64,000 nt of DNA from Eremophila alpestris peregrina. Taxonomy: Eukaryota > Chordata > Aves > Passeriformes > Alaudidae. Each line of letters starts with the position of its first letter. Within the stretch, counting starts at the first letter, position 1. The position numbers and the translations under genes are program-made. Below are positions 39,464 to 63,375 of the stretch, one piece after another. Below the pieces are notes generated by a model. The model was not told where the DNA came from, did no database searches, and saw nothing but the letters and a program-made list of their open reading frames with translations. Where the stretch lies: the NCBI GenBank assembly GCA_009792885.1, contig WMCF01000025.1, positions 7,274,530-7,338,529 on the forward strand. Reading direction: 5' to 3'.

Positions 39464-42400
39464 NAAAAAAAAAAAAAGAGAGAAAAAAAAAAAACAAACC
39501 TGTAGCTACATTAATGGAAGAAAAACAGATGAATTCAGACAGACCTGAAGTGTCATGGAAATTAAAACACATGGCCTCTAAGACTTTCCTACAATAATAT
39601 ATCAAAGTCAAGGGAATAATGACAATGCCCAGTGTATATGCAAAAGGATTCTCTGACACAAATAAAAAAAATTTCTGGTGAATGCAATGGGAGGTCCAAT
39701 AGCATTTCCAAAAACTGCTATAGGAAACTGATATAGCCAGCATGGTTACCAAAGCAAAAGGTCTTTGACAGTAGTAAGGGAAATTTCCCCACCCTTTAAC
39801 CTTTATATTTAAGTGCTTCCAAGTGAGGTCTTTCATAGCTATTATTCTTGTGCATGACAAAGTAAAGTTTGAAAGCATAAGTGAACATTGGATAACTTTT
39901 TTCTCTTAAACTGTAGAAATTCCACTGCCTCCAACAATGTGAATATATTTATTTTGACAAATTTCTAGAAACAGCAATCTATTTCTTAAACAGGAGTATC
40001 AATGACACTTGTGACAAAAGGTTTTGGAAAAATATTAGGGGCAAAAGAATATTCATAACAAAGAGGCAACAAATATTTTACAGTCTGCCTTAATTTAGGC
40101 AGGATGGCTGTGTCTCTGCAGCATTTTACAGAAACACATCACAGAGAAGCCCCTGGATTGGAACAGAGCATACTGCAATTGTAGAGATGAAAAAAGCCCA
40201 TGAAAGCACTTGCCTTTGCTGACTACAAACAGGAGCACTCCTTTCTTTAGCTGGTCATAGGGTATTGTAAAACAAGCACAACAATTCAACGTGTCTCACC
40301 ACATTCAGAGAGCCACACGAATACTGAGGCTGCCCTCTGCTGTTACCTTGAGAGTCCAGCTCATTATAAAGAAACAGCTTTCAATAACATTACCTTCAGC
40401 GTGCTCACTATTTTCTGATGTTTCTTCGATCTATTTTTCCCATCCAGTACACTGCTGAAACCAGTCAGTCCCATAACCATTGCCTATTAATTTGCTAAAA
40501 TTTACTGCTTGACTTCTTCCCTGAGCAGGCCTGCAAATACAAATACATTAAAGGAAAACAAAAGCAAAAGTAAACAAAAATGGGGGCTAGGTGAGAAAAT
40601 CGTATTTTGCATAGAAAAGACCTTATAATATAAATTATTCTTAATTATAACATTACTTTAAAATATAACCATGTATAGTTTTACAATTTATTTATAAATA
40701 ACAAAACATGTATTCTACATGTTATCATCTCAGAAGAAAAACCAAAAACAAAGTAAAGTGAAGAAATATGCCTGGTTTTGTACTGTAAATTTACATGAGA
40801 AGAGCCATCTGTTTCATTGGAATTCTACATGTAAAATGCTTACACAGTTCTGGTCTTAAACAAGAAATGCAAAAGGGAAATCCCACAAAGAATGTATAAG
40901 TGAAAAAGGCTGACAGTACTCATTTTATGGTGTTCAAAAGCAAAATTATGTCACAGATTTTCTCTTAAATTTATGTGACAGTTTAATCACTTATTTGGCA
41001 GCATTAACATAGTTCTAAAACATGCTAGGATTACTGATGACTAAGCAATAAATTTTTATCACTAAGTATGAAGAAACAATTCAGCTGTGCACACAACTGA
41101 TGATGTGATCACATTACACATGACATAAAAATTTGCTTAAACACCTCTTCCAGGTGTCCATTAGAGTATTTTTGCTTTGTCTTATAAAGGCTACAGTTTA
41201 TGTCTTTCCTGAAAGTGTCAGTCCTACTTGTTTGTCTGCAACCTACACTGACAGAACAAACAGTGTAGATTATAATTTTCACCTGTTCACTGTATTAAGG
41301 AAAAACCAATTTAGGATACCATAAAAGTCTGCTACATGAAGATATGCAACTCTATAACACAAAGTTATATTGAATAATTTTCTTATATGATCTAAAGTAC
41401 TGTTATTTTACTTGCTTTAGACACTTAAAAACTATTTTAGCATCACATATGATAGCAAATTTAACAGCAATAAAGATCCACAAGGTCCATACACATATCC
41501 ACTAATTCCTGCAATTTCACAAGGAGCAATTTTGTTTGTACACATGAATAGTTGCAGGCTTAGGTGTTTAATTATTTTCATAAATGTACTACTTACATGG
41601 GTGGGAAGGAAAGCCTATGTGCTCCACTAAATTCCTTGTTTGTAGAAACAGCTGGTATTCTGCTTGGATATTTAGGGCTGATAGGTGGGAGCTTTACCTG
41701 TGTCAGAGAAATCTTAGCTCAAATAAAAGGAGTTATGAAAAAAATAACCATGAAGATTATATGATAGCATAGCCTTCATAAGTGAGGGTGATATTAAAGA
41801 CCAAAATGTGTTCAAATTTCCATGCCTTATCATCATTATTTCCATAAGTAATAGTAATGGATTACTGAGGAATAACAAAAGATAAAGCAGCCCCTTAGTT
41901 GGTTATTCTACATGGGATTAACTGTTTACTCTCTTCACAATGTGCTCTACACAAGCCTTCCCCTCACAGTGCACTTCTACCCAAAATTAACCTTCAAAGT
42001 CAAACTTATCCATTGCAACCTCATCTTGGTCCATTTCTCTGTATGCAGAATATGAAAACTGACCAGTCCTATAAAAGTCAGGAGGACTAGAAATTAACTT
42101 AAAGCTTAATTACTACTTATTTTTTAGTGTGTTTGGTTTTTGTTTTTTAATGAAAAGCATAAAACATCCTATATAATAAGAAAACTGTTGTGGTATATTA
42201 ATTAGAGGTTTGATATTTAAACCAATACATATATATTGGGGGAAGCCTACAACAGAAAAATATATTTTTACTTTTATCATCTTTCCAAGGACAGATCAGA
42301 ATTTGGCTTTGGAGGGCACCTGCAAGCCATTCAGGTGCTATTTGTTACTTTGCTGGGCAAATTCAGCATTAAAAGCAGACTCTTATGCCACTACACTCCA

Positions 42401-45400
42401 ATAATTACAGCTGAGGAGGCTTTTTCCCTTTGACAAGCTTCTATTTAGCAGCCATGAATTTTCCCAGATAAAACAAACTACACAGGGCATTTTTTTTACA
42501 AACAAACCACACAGCATGTTCTTGGTTTAAAGTATTTTCTCCCTCTGTGAAGAGATGGCAGTAATATACTGTAAAAATTACTGTTTTTTATAGATACACA
42601 TTTATTAATCTTGGATGCTAGAAAGATGACATAGAACATGTGTTGTGCCTGGCTAGTATATGAAGAACAATGGATATCTGCAGCCAGCGTGGTAAGACAA
42701 AAGCTTTCAGATTAAATCCTGGCTTCTGTGTGATCAAGGACAAATTCTAGATTACATTTCAAATCTCTCTCTGAGGTAAAATCCTGGCATCAGATGAGCA
42801 TTCATTTTGCTACAGCACATACATATCTAAGTACATATGCATATATACACAGACACTTCAGGCAAGTGCCTGAAAGAGAGGACTTTGGAGATGAAGAAGT
42901 AACCTTACTGGTGCCACAGGGATATTGCCAAATGCTGATGCAAACCCTGATGCCACCTCCAATTGACTTCTCACCCATAGAGGCCTCCCTCCTTCTTAAG
43001 GTCACAGCTTTTTCAACCCAACCCAGCTGGGCTATAAGATGCATGGGCAAAAGATCACAGAATGGTTTGGCTTGAAGGGTCCTTAAAGATCATCTAGTTT
43101 CACTTCCCCTGCCACAGGGACACTTTTCACTGGACCAGGTTGCTCAGAGCTCCATCCAGCCTGACTCGGAATGCTTCCAGGGATGGGGCATCCACAGCTC
43201 CACTGGAAAACTTGTGCCAGTGCCTCACCACTCTCACAGTAAAGAATTTTTTTCCTAACATCTAGTCTAACCCTACTCTCTTTGAGTTTGAATCCATTCC
43301 CCCTTGTCCTGTCACTCTATGCCCTTGTAAAAAGTTCCTATCTTTCTTGCAGGGTCCCTTCAGGTGGGGGGAATGTCATAATTATGTCACCCCAAAGCCT
43401 TCTCTTCTCCTGGATGAAAAATACCAATTCTCTCAGCCTTTCTTCATAGGAGAGCTGCTCCATTCCTCTGATTATCTTTGTGCCTTCCTCTGGACTCTGC
43501 CAACAGTTCCATGTCCTCCCTGTGCTGGGACCCCAGAGCTGGGTGCAGCACTGCAGGTGGGCTCTCACCAAAACAGAGCAGAGCAGAGGGGCAGAATCCC
43601 CTCCCTCCCCTGCTGCCCACAGGGCTCTGGATGCAGCCCAGGACACATTTGGCTTTCTGAGATGTGAGTGCTCATTGCCGAGTCGTGTCCAGCCTGTCAC
43701 CCACCAGCACCCCTAAGTCCTTCCAGGCAGGGCTGCTCTGTTCATCCCCAGCCTGTGCTGATAACAGGGGTTGTCCCAGCACAAGTGCAGGATCTTGCAC
43801 TTGGTCTTACTAAGCCTTGTGAGATTTCCATGGACTGCTTCTCCCTGAACTGGAAGTCCATCACTTTGCCATGAGCACAAAGGCTAAATCCTTCATACAC
43901 TAATGCTCTTTGCCAATTTGCAAAATTCCCAGAAGAATAAGACTTATTGCTGTGATTCAGGCATTAGGGATGAACTATAGAATCCATCCTGAGGCATGGA
44001 GAACCATGCAGTGGCCCCCCCGATCTCCAGTTCTCCTCTACACAGCAATAACCACAAGGAATGGTGGAGATTTTACTACTTCAGAACCAAACAGCATAAA
44101 GGCTTAAACCTGCAGAGCAAGGACCCACTTGGGAGCAATGTTTTCCAAACCAAGCAAAGAGGTACCCTTAGAGGTTAAATGGTTTTGCAGTTGTTCCTAA
44201 GGGCACCCTTTGGGATTTAACTCCACAATTGCATCATGCATGTCTCTTCTGAATAACTGCTTAGTCACACTGGACTGAAAAATATTTTCAGTACTTTCAG
44301 TCTCATACTACCAGAAATACTTGAGATAGTTGGCTGCTGCAGTGTCATCATGTAGCCAATAAATAAATTGAATGTTCATTAGAAATTTGTCTGTGGTGTT
44401 TTGGAATACATTATTCTTACCTTTCAGCATACAAGATGTATGGCAAAAAACTAAAATTGAGACTCTTTGGTAGAGCTAGTTCCATTCTCACTTGAAAGAC
44501 TCTTTGGGAAGGTACTCTAAGAGCATGGGATAGAAACTTCCCAAAAGAGGATATTCAAGGAGTAGCTGTGGAAGAAACACCATGGGACATTTCAAGATAC
44601 ATGATACACTTTTCAGTGTACCACAAAGATACTGTGAAGCACAGCCAAATGTGAGATGGTGGTGTGGAGGTAGAGCTAACCTGCTAAACCTAGCAACACA
44701 GAACCTGTCTTCACACCTAATCTTACAGAAAAAGACTTGGCAGATTTAGAACCTCGCATAAAACAACTTCAGCTTTCAGGAGAAGAGTATAAATTTATAT
44801 GAGGGCCTCGGCATATTCGCAATCTGAGCTGAATATACAACATATATTCACTTTGCATTTAGTCATAAATAAAGCACGTGACAATTAAACTGAGTCTCAA
44901 CCAAACTCCACCAAAACTGAAATTAACCTCAGCTTGACTTTACAAGTCAGCACACGGGCTTGAATTACTGTTATCAAAGTTATGTTTCATTCTTACAGCA
45001 CTGAACATAATTGGTTCTTAAGAAAGAGAGTGAGGAACAGCACTTCCTCTCTGTCCTAGTTCAATTCCTTTAAGAGCCACTGCAGCATGCCAAGTTTTTA
45101 TTTTCAGTGCCTTAAATCTATGACTGAAAAAAAAAGCTTCACCCACAAGCATCAGGCAAATTACAGTTTAAACATATGTTGCTTGATTGCCTGTTACCAC
45201 ACATTCAGTAAACATTCCTGAGCCTATTCAGTAATGAGGTCTTCCCATTAACACAAGACATCATTCTTAATTTGCACTAGTTATTCATCTCAGCAAAGGC
45301 TGAGGACTTTTTTTCCTAAAACGTCCAATATCTGCCCTTCTGTTCAAGGAGGGAGGTACTAGTGTTCAAGTACTTCAAATGCCTTTCCAGGTATACCCCA

Positions 45401-46866
45401 AAGGCCTATGGTAAATGTGGCAACTGAGATTACAGAGGATATTTAATAAACATAAGGCTTCAGCTTCTAAATTGGGCAAGGGCAGGGAGGATGAAAGAGG
45501 GAGGATAGCAGAGAGGTCTCCAGGACAAAACACCAATGTCAGTACAGAAAAGTTTGTTTGGGGCATAGCTTGTGCTATACTTACTTTGTCTTGGATACAT
45601 CTTTCATTCAAAGACAGATAGTACAGTATCTTTGGGAACTCCCTTTCATTTTGAACTAAATTAAACTCCTCTTTCAGGAAAGTCTTTTGTTCTTATCTTC
45701 TTTTTTCCTCACCCAAGATTACTAAACTAAACAAGATGTCTCTTCACTAAGAATGAGTTGCAGGGGAAATAAAGCATAAGAAGATAGAAACTAACGACTG
45801 CTTTTTATTTATACTGAAGTATATGCACCATATAATGTGGTGGGAAACTGCATTTCTGGTTCATACGCAACACCTGCAGTGCTTAAGAAAACATGGCTTT
45901 CTTCTTGTTCTCTAACTGCAATATAAAATTGATTCTGGAATACAGAAAGTCACATAGATTGCAGCTTCCCTCCTATAAGAAGCAACAGGCCCAGACAGAG
46001 ATGTGTTCACAAACTCTACCAAAAAAAGCATCATCACAGGGTGCCTCTTCATCCTACCTTCTTTTTCTCTGCATTTTCTTTGTTCTCAGTTTTCTGCTGC
46101 TGAACAATTTTTGTATCAAAATCAAAAGGCCCTTTTCTTGTCTCATAACTGTTACCTTGATGGTCTTCAGCCATAAACTCTCTGTGAACCATACAATCTG
46201 GTAGAGAGGGAACACAGCTCCTGCAGGCAAAGATTTGATGCTTGTTTGTACAAGGTATGCAAATCCTGCACTTTAGTACAGAAGCATTCAGAAATGTTAA
46301 TAGGTGAAGAGAGAGGCCAAGACGTGTTGGGCCTCAGCAATCTTACCATGGCTCCTCAATCCCTGCAGGATTGCCACAGTGTGAGTACTGGTCAGGTGCA
46401 GCATGTGCTGCTGGAGGGGAGTTCATTACCACAGGTGTGTAGTGCTTCAGTAGGTCTGGAGAGAACAAGACAAAAGAGTACTTTTCTGACTTCTTATCTA
46501 GTTGCAAAAGCACTATGTTTTCAGATTGCTGTTTTGTCAGGAAGAAATTAATTTCCTCATTTTTTCCATGAGTTAATTTCAAAAGTCCAGAAGATCCTTC
46601 TATGAGCATCTATGAGCACTTTACACCACACTCAAGCAAAGCCAAAGAAAACACAGGAAAACCAAAGAAGCAAGACAGATGCTCACCAGGTCGGCCTCCT
46701 TGCTTTGCCAGCCTCATGTAGGCTGAAGCAGTCTCTTTGATCCATTTCCCATAGCACCCAGACTGTGGCACCTCATGGGGAGCTCTTGAAAGGTCACTGA
46801 GACCTGGAGTCTGGGAGGGAAGTGGGCTCTTCTCTGGTTGTTTCAGCGGCATGGGGTATTGCTGTC
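38199..46866 (-). CDS. C7orf57: C7orf57 orthologue, with in-frame TAG in penultimate exon
   Basis: Orthologue of human C7orf57, a protein of unknown function. Exons (minus strand) are 46687-46866, 46347-46455, 46058-46220, 41597-41697, 40394-40530 and 38199-38269, all GT-AG with matching phases. Similarities to human, in order: PGLSDL, WIKET, LAKQGGRP then DLLKHYTP; PDCMVHREF and RKGPFDFDTK then a lysine-rich charged run; LPPISPKYPS and HRLSFPPM; NFSKLIGNGYGTDW. After GWEK the frame meets TAG (40431-40433). Translation beyond it stays open through the donor, joins the last exon in phase and ends at TAA (38199-38201) with a Ser/Glu-rich tail ending LFQGCNK. The start is uncertain. Exon 46687-46866 is entered in phase 1 from a CpG-island exon and has an internal ATG at 46850-46852, giving 212 codons to TAG. 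An ATG at 48025 in the upstream exon would give 301. The human N-terminus was not found. Confidence 0.85.
39422..39477. repeat. Poly-A tract with single N at 39464 (assembly joint)
   Basis: 42 A, one N and 13 A, inside the last intron of C7orf57. As at 21311, a single N in a homopolymer points to two contig ends joined with unknown true spacing. Confidence 0.85.
43050..43870 (-). mobile_element. CR1 LINE, about 0.8 kb 3' portion
   Basis: This long CR1 copy has its sense strand on minus. It starts on the plus strand with 'gatcacagaatggtttggct' (one octamer of the tail) and continues through 'gggatggggcatccacagct', 'agtaaagaatttttttccta', 'ctctcagcctttcttcatag' and 'cagcactgcaggtgggctct'. Internal ORFs are fragmentary, so it is not intact. 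It lies in the large C7orf57 intron between 41697 and 46058. Confidence 0.9.
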
Positions 46867-47329
46867 CTGCAATAATGGAAAAGAAAGTGTTTATGGTAAA
46901 AGTTGATTGCTAGCGTCCCTTTCTGCAGGCTACCTAAAAAATTGAGCCCACCTGGAACATGAATGAGCTGCTGCCTTTCATTGTGGAGACAAAAGACCAG
47001 GCTTGCTCATTCTGGGGGATACAGCACATGCAATTTCTAGAGATTCAGATGCAAAACAATTTTGTTTCAGTTTTGAGACAGTATTCAAGTTTTCCCATGA
47101 AGTGTTCTCATACAGAGGATTGTGCCTCTTCATTCAGAAAACTATTTCCAAGGACACATCAAAAGCAGTGCCAGGTACATTTCAGCCTTTGGTTTCCTTT
47201 CCTTTGCACACACTAACTAAAAGCAAAGACAGTAGCTGTCCATTGGCAGGTCTTTATTTGTAAAACAACCAAATCCAATCCCCAAATAAAAAAAAAATTA
47301 ATAAAAAAACACCAAACACCCTACCTCTC

Positions 47330-47633
47330 TGTTGCACTGTTACACGAAAGAACGGCACGACACAGCAATCACGAGGGGAAGGAAAAGAAAGAGATCTTTA
47401 TTAAAAATCAGGGTTATATATAGGAAAAGGGAAAGGTTTTAATTGGGTGAGAAAATTCTTACCTCTACACACACACTGGTTAATACACATGCTTGTCAAG
47501 GAAATCTATCTCACTAAGAAGAATATAAACATCTAAGCTATTTAGAAAACAATACCTGTTATTTACATGAAAAACCATGGGAAAACTGACTCTAAGCTAC
47601 AACTTACCAGAAGGCTTAAAATTCAGAGTGACA
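47330..47633 (-). mobile_element. Solo LTR of an endogenous retrovirus, 304 bp, 6-bp TSD
   Basis: On the minus strand the element begins TGTCACTC at 47633 and ends GCAACA at 47330, so it has TG...CA termini. The 6-bp sequence CCTCTC (plus strand) directly flanks both ends, at 47324-47329 and 47634-47639; that is a target-site duplication. Inside, in order, are a TATATATA-type box near 47413-47420 and an AATAAA at about 47398-47403, consistent with U3-R-U5 on the minus strand. No gag, pol or env remains, so this is a recombined solo LTR. A 6-bp duplication fits alpharetrovirus/class II (ERVK-like) elements. It sits in intron 1 of C7orf57 in the sense orientation. Confidence 0.88.
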
Positions 47634-47749
47634 CCTCTCCATACATTACTTTCTCCACTTCTAGTGAGCAAAAGAAAATATAAACAAATCCTTCAAAATG
47701 GGAAAATGGACGGCAGATAAATGAGAAAAAGCCAGTTCTGTACTGTGCC

Positions 47750-48420
47750 ACAGAAGATGCAGAAGCACTTACCGGAGCGACTCCAGCTGCAGCAGATGCC
47801 GTTCCGTCGGTGTAAGAGCACCACTTCCAGGCAGCAGCTCGCTAAAGAGCTCCTGGCAGACACACGCGCGCTGGCTGTGCCCAAACTCCACCCCAAGAAG
47901 TATCCCAAAGCGCTGCCTCTCCCCGGGGTCAGGGGCGCACCAGCCGCGCCCGCTGCCGCCTCCCGGCCGGGTCCGGCCCCCGGCGCTCCCTGGCTGACGA
48001 TGCCCGGGGTCCCTGCTGCCGTCACGGCTGCAGCTCAGAGAGTGAAGGGCGATTCCCCGAGTGGTGACCCGCAACCCCCGGGAAACGGGAGGCACGAGGT
48101 CCCAAGGGGAGACGCGGGCGGAGCCGGATCCTGCCGGGGGCGGAGCGGGGCAGCCCACGGTACCTCCCTCCCTCCGCTTTGCCCTGCGGGGCTTGGAGCT
48201 CGGCGCGGTTCCCGCCGTCAGCAGCAGCAGGAGCAGCAGGGGCGCGGAGCGGAGGGTGAGGCTCCTGGCGGGCTCCCGGCTCGGAAAGCGGAGGCAGCCG
48301 TGCCGGGACACCTTCCTCCCGAAGAGGGGAGGACGCCCTCCCACTGTGACCGCCCGCCCGGACCCTGCCGCTCCTGGGAAACTCCGTCCCAGCTGAAACC
48401 AGGGCAAAGTCCATCCTTTA
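47750..48420 (-). promoter_or_regulatory. CpG island with probable first exon of C7orf57
   Basis: A GC- and CpG-rich block ends at a good minus-strand donor (CTCCG then GTAAGT, 47767-47772, exon side 47773). That donor would splice to the C7orf57 acceptor at 46867. In the joined frame the reading frame is open back to an ATG at 48023-48025, but the encoded Ala/Gly/Arg-rich stretch does not resemble the human N-terminus. This exon may therefore be wholly or mostly 5' UTR. A divergent promoter for a plus-strand neighbour is possible, but no such gene is seen. Confidence 0.6.
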
Positions 48421-48609
48421 TTCCATGGCATTTACCAATCTACACTATTTAATCTTTGCCTTCTGGCCCGTTCCTACACTGAAAGCCTGCTGGTACCCTT
48501 TTGAGTCCCTGAAATACCCTCTTGGAGATTTTTCTTTGTATTCCTGGAGCTGGCAAGCCACTTTATTCACCAGTGCTGCTTCTTCATCTTTCGATGTCTG
48601 GGACCTGGA

Positions 48610-49080
48610 GAACATGGAAGGATGATGGGATATAGTGGGATGGTGAGAGTGGGAGAATGTGGAGGAATAGAGGGACATGAAGAAAATGGTGGGATGATGG
48701 AACATGGAGGATATAGTGAGACATAGAGGAGATGGAGGGCCAGAGGGGTGGTGGAATGAGGGGATGATGAGTCATGAACATGTGGGGATGTGGAGAGGAT
48801 GGACAGATAGTGGGACATGGATACCGTCGGCTGTGTCGGGACATAAAGGAAATTGAATGGTAGAGACCATATAGGCATGGTGGGATATGGTGGGATATGG
48901 TGGGATAATGAGCCATGGAGGATTTGGAGGGCCAGTGAGAAATGGAGGATAACAAGCTGGAGGAGACAGGGCTGTTGGGCCAAGGGGTGGTGGAACAATC
49001 GATGGAGAGGCCAGACAGGTGAAAGCATTTGGGCTAGAATGACAGTGGGACATGGGCAAATGGAACATGGTGGGTAGAGG
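48610..49080. repeat. Imperfect G-rich minisatellite (GGGATGGTGGGA-type)
   Basis: Irregular repeats of motifs such as TGGGATATGGTGGGATA and GGGACATGG on the plus strand, with strong purine/G bias on one strand. Similar motifs recur in introns of the neighbouring myosin gene. Confidence 0.75.
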
Positions 49081-49384
49081 GGCAGAGCAGTTGGTGGCAC
49101 TGAGGCCAGGAGCAATAGAAGCTGCAAGCTCAGGAACCAGGAGGTCCCTGAAGGGCTCGTCCAGGCTCTATGCCACATGTGAAGCTACCAGATGCTGCTC
49201 CCCACCTCCTGGGGACCCTCCCTCCCCAGTGCTGTATGTGCCCCCAGGCACATCTCCTCCCACACTCAGACAATGATTGGTGTGAGGCAGGTTGAGGTTG
49301 AGGTACACCCCATGGGTGAAATCTTATTGCACTGTGGGGCGGGTTGCAACATCCTGTGGGCTGCATCAGGTCCACATGGTTTGG

Positions 49385-50075
49385 CAATCCAAAAAAATTT
49401 TAGCAATGGAAGGAACCTCTGAAGAGCATCCAGTCCAACCCTCCTGCCAAGGCAGGGTGACCTAGAGAATTTACACAGGAAAGTGTCCAGGTGGGTTTTG
49501 AATGTCTGCAGACAGAGAGACTCCACAACCTCCCTGGGCAGCCTGTTCCTATGCTCTGCCACCCTCAATGTAAAGAAGTTCTTCCTCATGTTGAGGTGAA
49601 ACTTCTTGTGTTTTAGTTTATGGCCACTGCTTCTTGTCCTATCTCTGGGCACCACTGAAAAGTCTGGCACCATCCTCTGGACACATACTTTTGAGATGCA
49701 TTGTTGAGTTCCCCTCTGAGTCTTTTCTAGACTTAGGCCCACCTCCCTCACTCTCTTTCCTTGGAGAGATGCTCCAGATCCCAGATCATCTTTGCAGTCT
49801 CCACTGGACCCTCTCCAGTAACTCCTTGTCTTTTTTGTGCTGAGAAGCCCAGAACTGTAACCACAGTACTGCAGACATGGCCTCACTAAAGCCAAATAGA
49901 GGGGCAGGATCATCTTTGACCTGCTGGTCACACACTTCCCAAGGACACTATGGTCCTGCACCCCAGGACACTATTGGCCCTCCTGGCCCCAAGGACACAC
50001 TGCTGCCTCATAGTCAACTTGTCATCCACCAAGACTCCCAGGTCTTTCTCCACAGAGATGCTCTCTCATCTGATT
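49385..50075 (-). mobile_element. CR1 LINE fragment with remnant of reverse-transcriptase ORF
   Basis: The minus strand carries an open stretch (about 49440-49960) with typical CR1 ORF2 C-terminal phrases such as VRPCLQYC, RDRTRSSGHKLK and RNRLPREVVESL. The 3' UTR portion follows to about 49385. It is interrupted and lacks most of ORF2, so it is a dead fragment. Boundaries are approximate. Confidence 0.9.
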
Positions 50076-50399
50076 CAACAGTGGCCTCATATTTTCTCTA
50101 ATCTTCCTTTTGCTGCTGATATGCCTGTGGAAGCCTTAATTATCCTTGATATCCCTTGCCAGATTCAATCCCAAGGGGACTTTGGCCTTCCTCGCTGCAT
50201 TCATGAATACTCTGGAAATGCTCCTATAATACTCCCATGTGGCTTGTTCCTTTTTCCACCTCCCATAAATTTCTCCTTCATAAATTTCAGATTTACTAGA
50301 AACTTGTATGGGCTCCATCCATATTACAGGTGCCACTGGGGTAACCCCACCCTCCCAAAACAAACCCAACCCCACACAAACTGCTGCTGCTCAATGCTT

Positions 50400-50405
50400 T
50401 TTATT
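50400..50405 (-). terminator. Myosin heavy chain polyadenylation signal
   Basis: Minus-strand AATAAA, about 100 bp after the TGA at 50503-50505, gives a short 3' UTR as is usual for sarcomeric myosin genes. Confidence 0.75.
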
Positions 50406-50502
50406 GGCTGGCAAAGGTTAGTGGGGCTAGGGGGAGATAGGCTCTTGGAAGTCTAAGTGGGACAGCTGCGAGTTCAGGTAGGAGACTTGAAGATCCAGAG
50501 CT

Positions 50503-63375
<12,873 letters not shown>

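Larger units (their letters stand above)
48430..50380. other. Intergenic stretch between C7orf57 and the myosin gene
   Basis: It holds a G-rich imperfect minisatellite (48610-49080) and a CR1 fragment (49385-50075). No exon of SUN3 or HUS1, the neighbours expected from human, is recognisable. Sequence style changes here from AT-rich to the GC-rich, compact type of the myosin locus. Confidence 0.55.

Noticed and set aside
39369..39878. 169-codon minus-strand ORF
   Set aside because: It runs through the poly-A/N joint (poly-Phe), and the remainder has no recognisable domain or splice support.
47721..48452. 243-codon plus-strand and 220-codon minus-strand ORFs at the C7orf57 CpG island
   Set aside because: Same GC-driven artefact; no domain or splice context supports a separate gene.
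48425..48625. Possible SUN3 or HUS1 exon on the plus strand next to C7orf57
   Set aside because: The translation shows no SUN-domain or HUS1 similarity, and no suitable splice sites were found.
49266..49961. 231-codon minus-strand ORF as a host gene
   Set aside because: Its phrases are those of the CR1 reverse-transcriptase C-terminus, so it belongs to the repeat.
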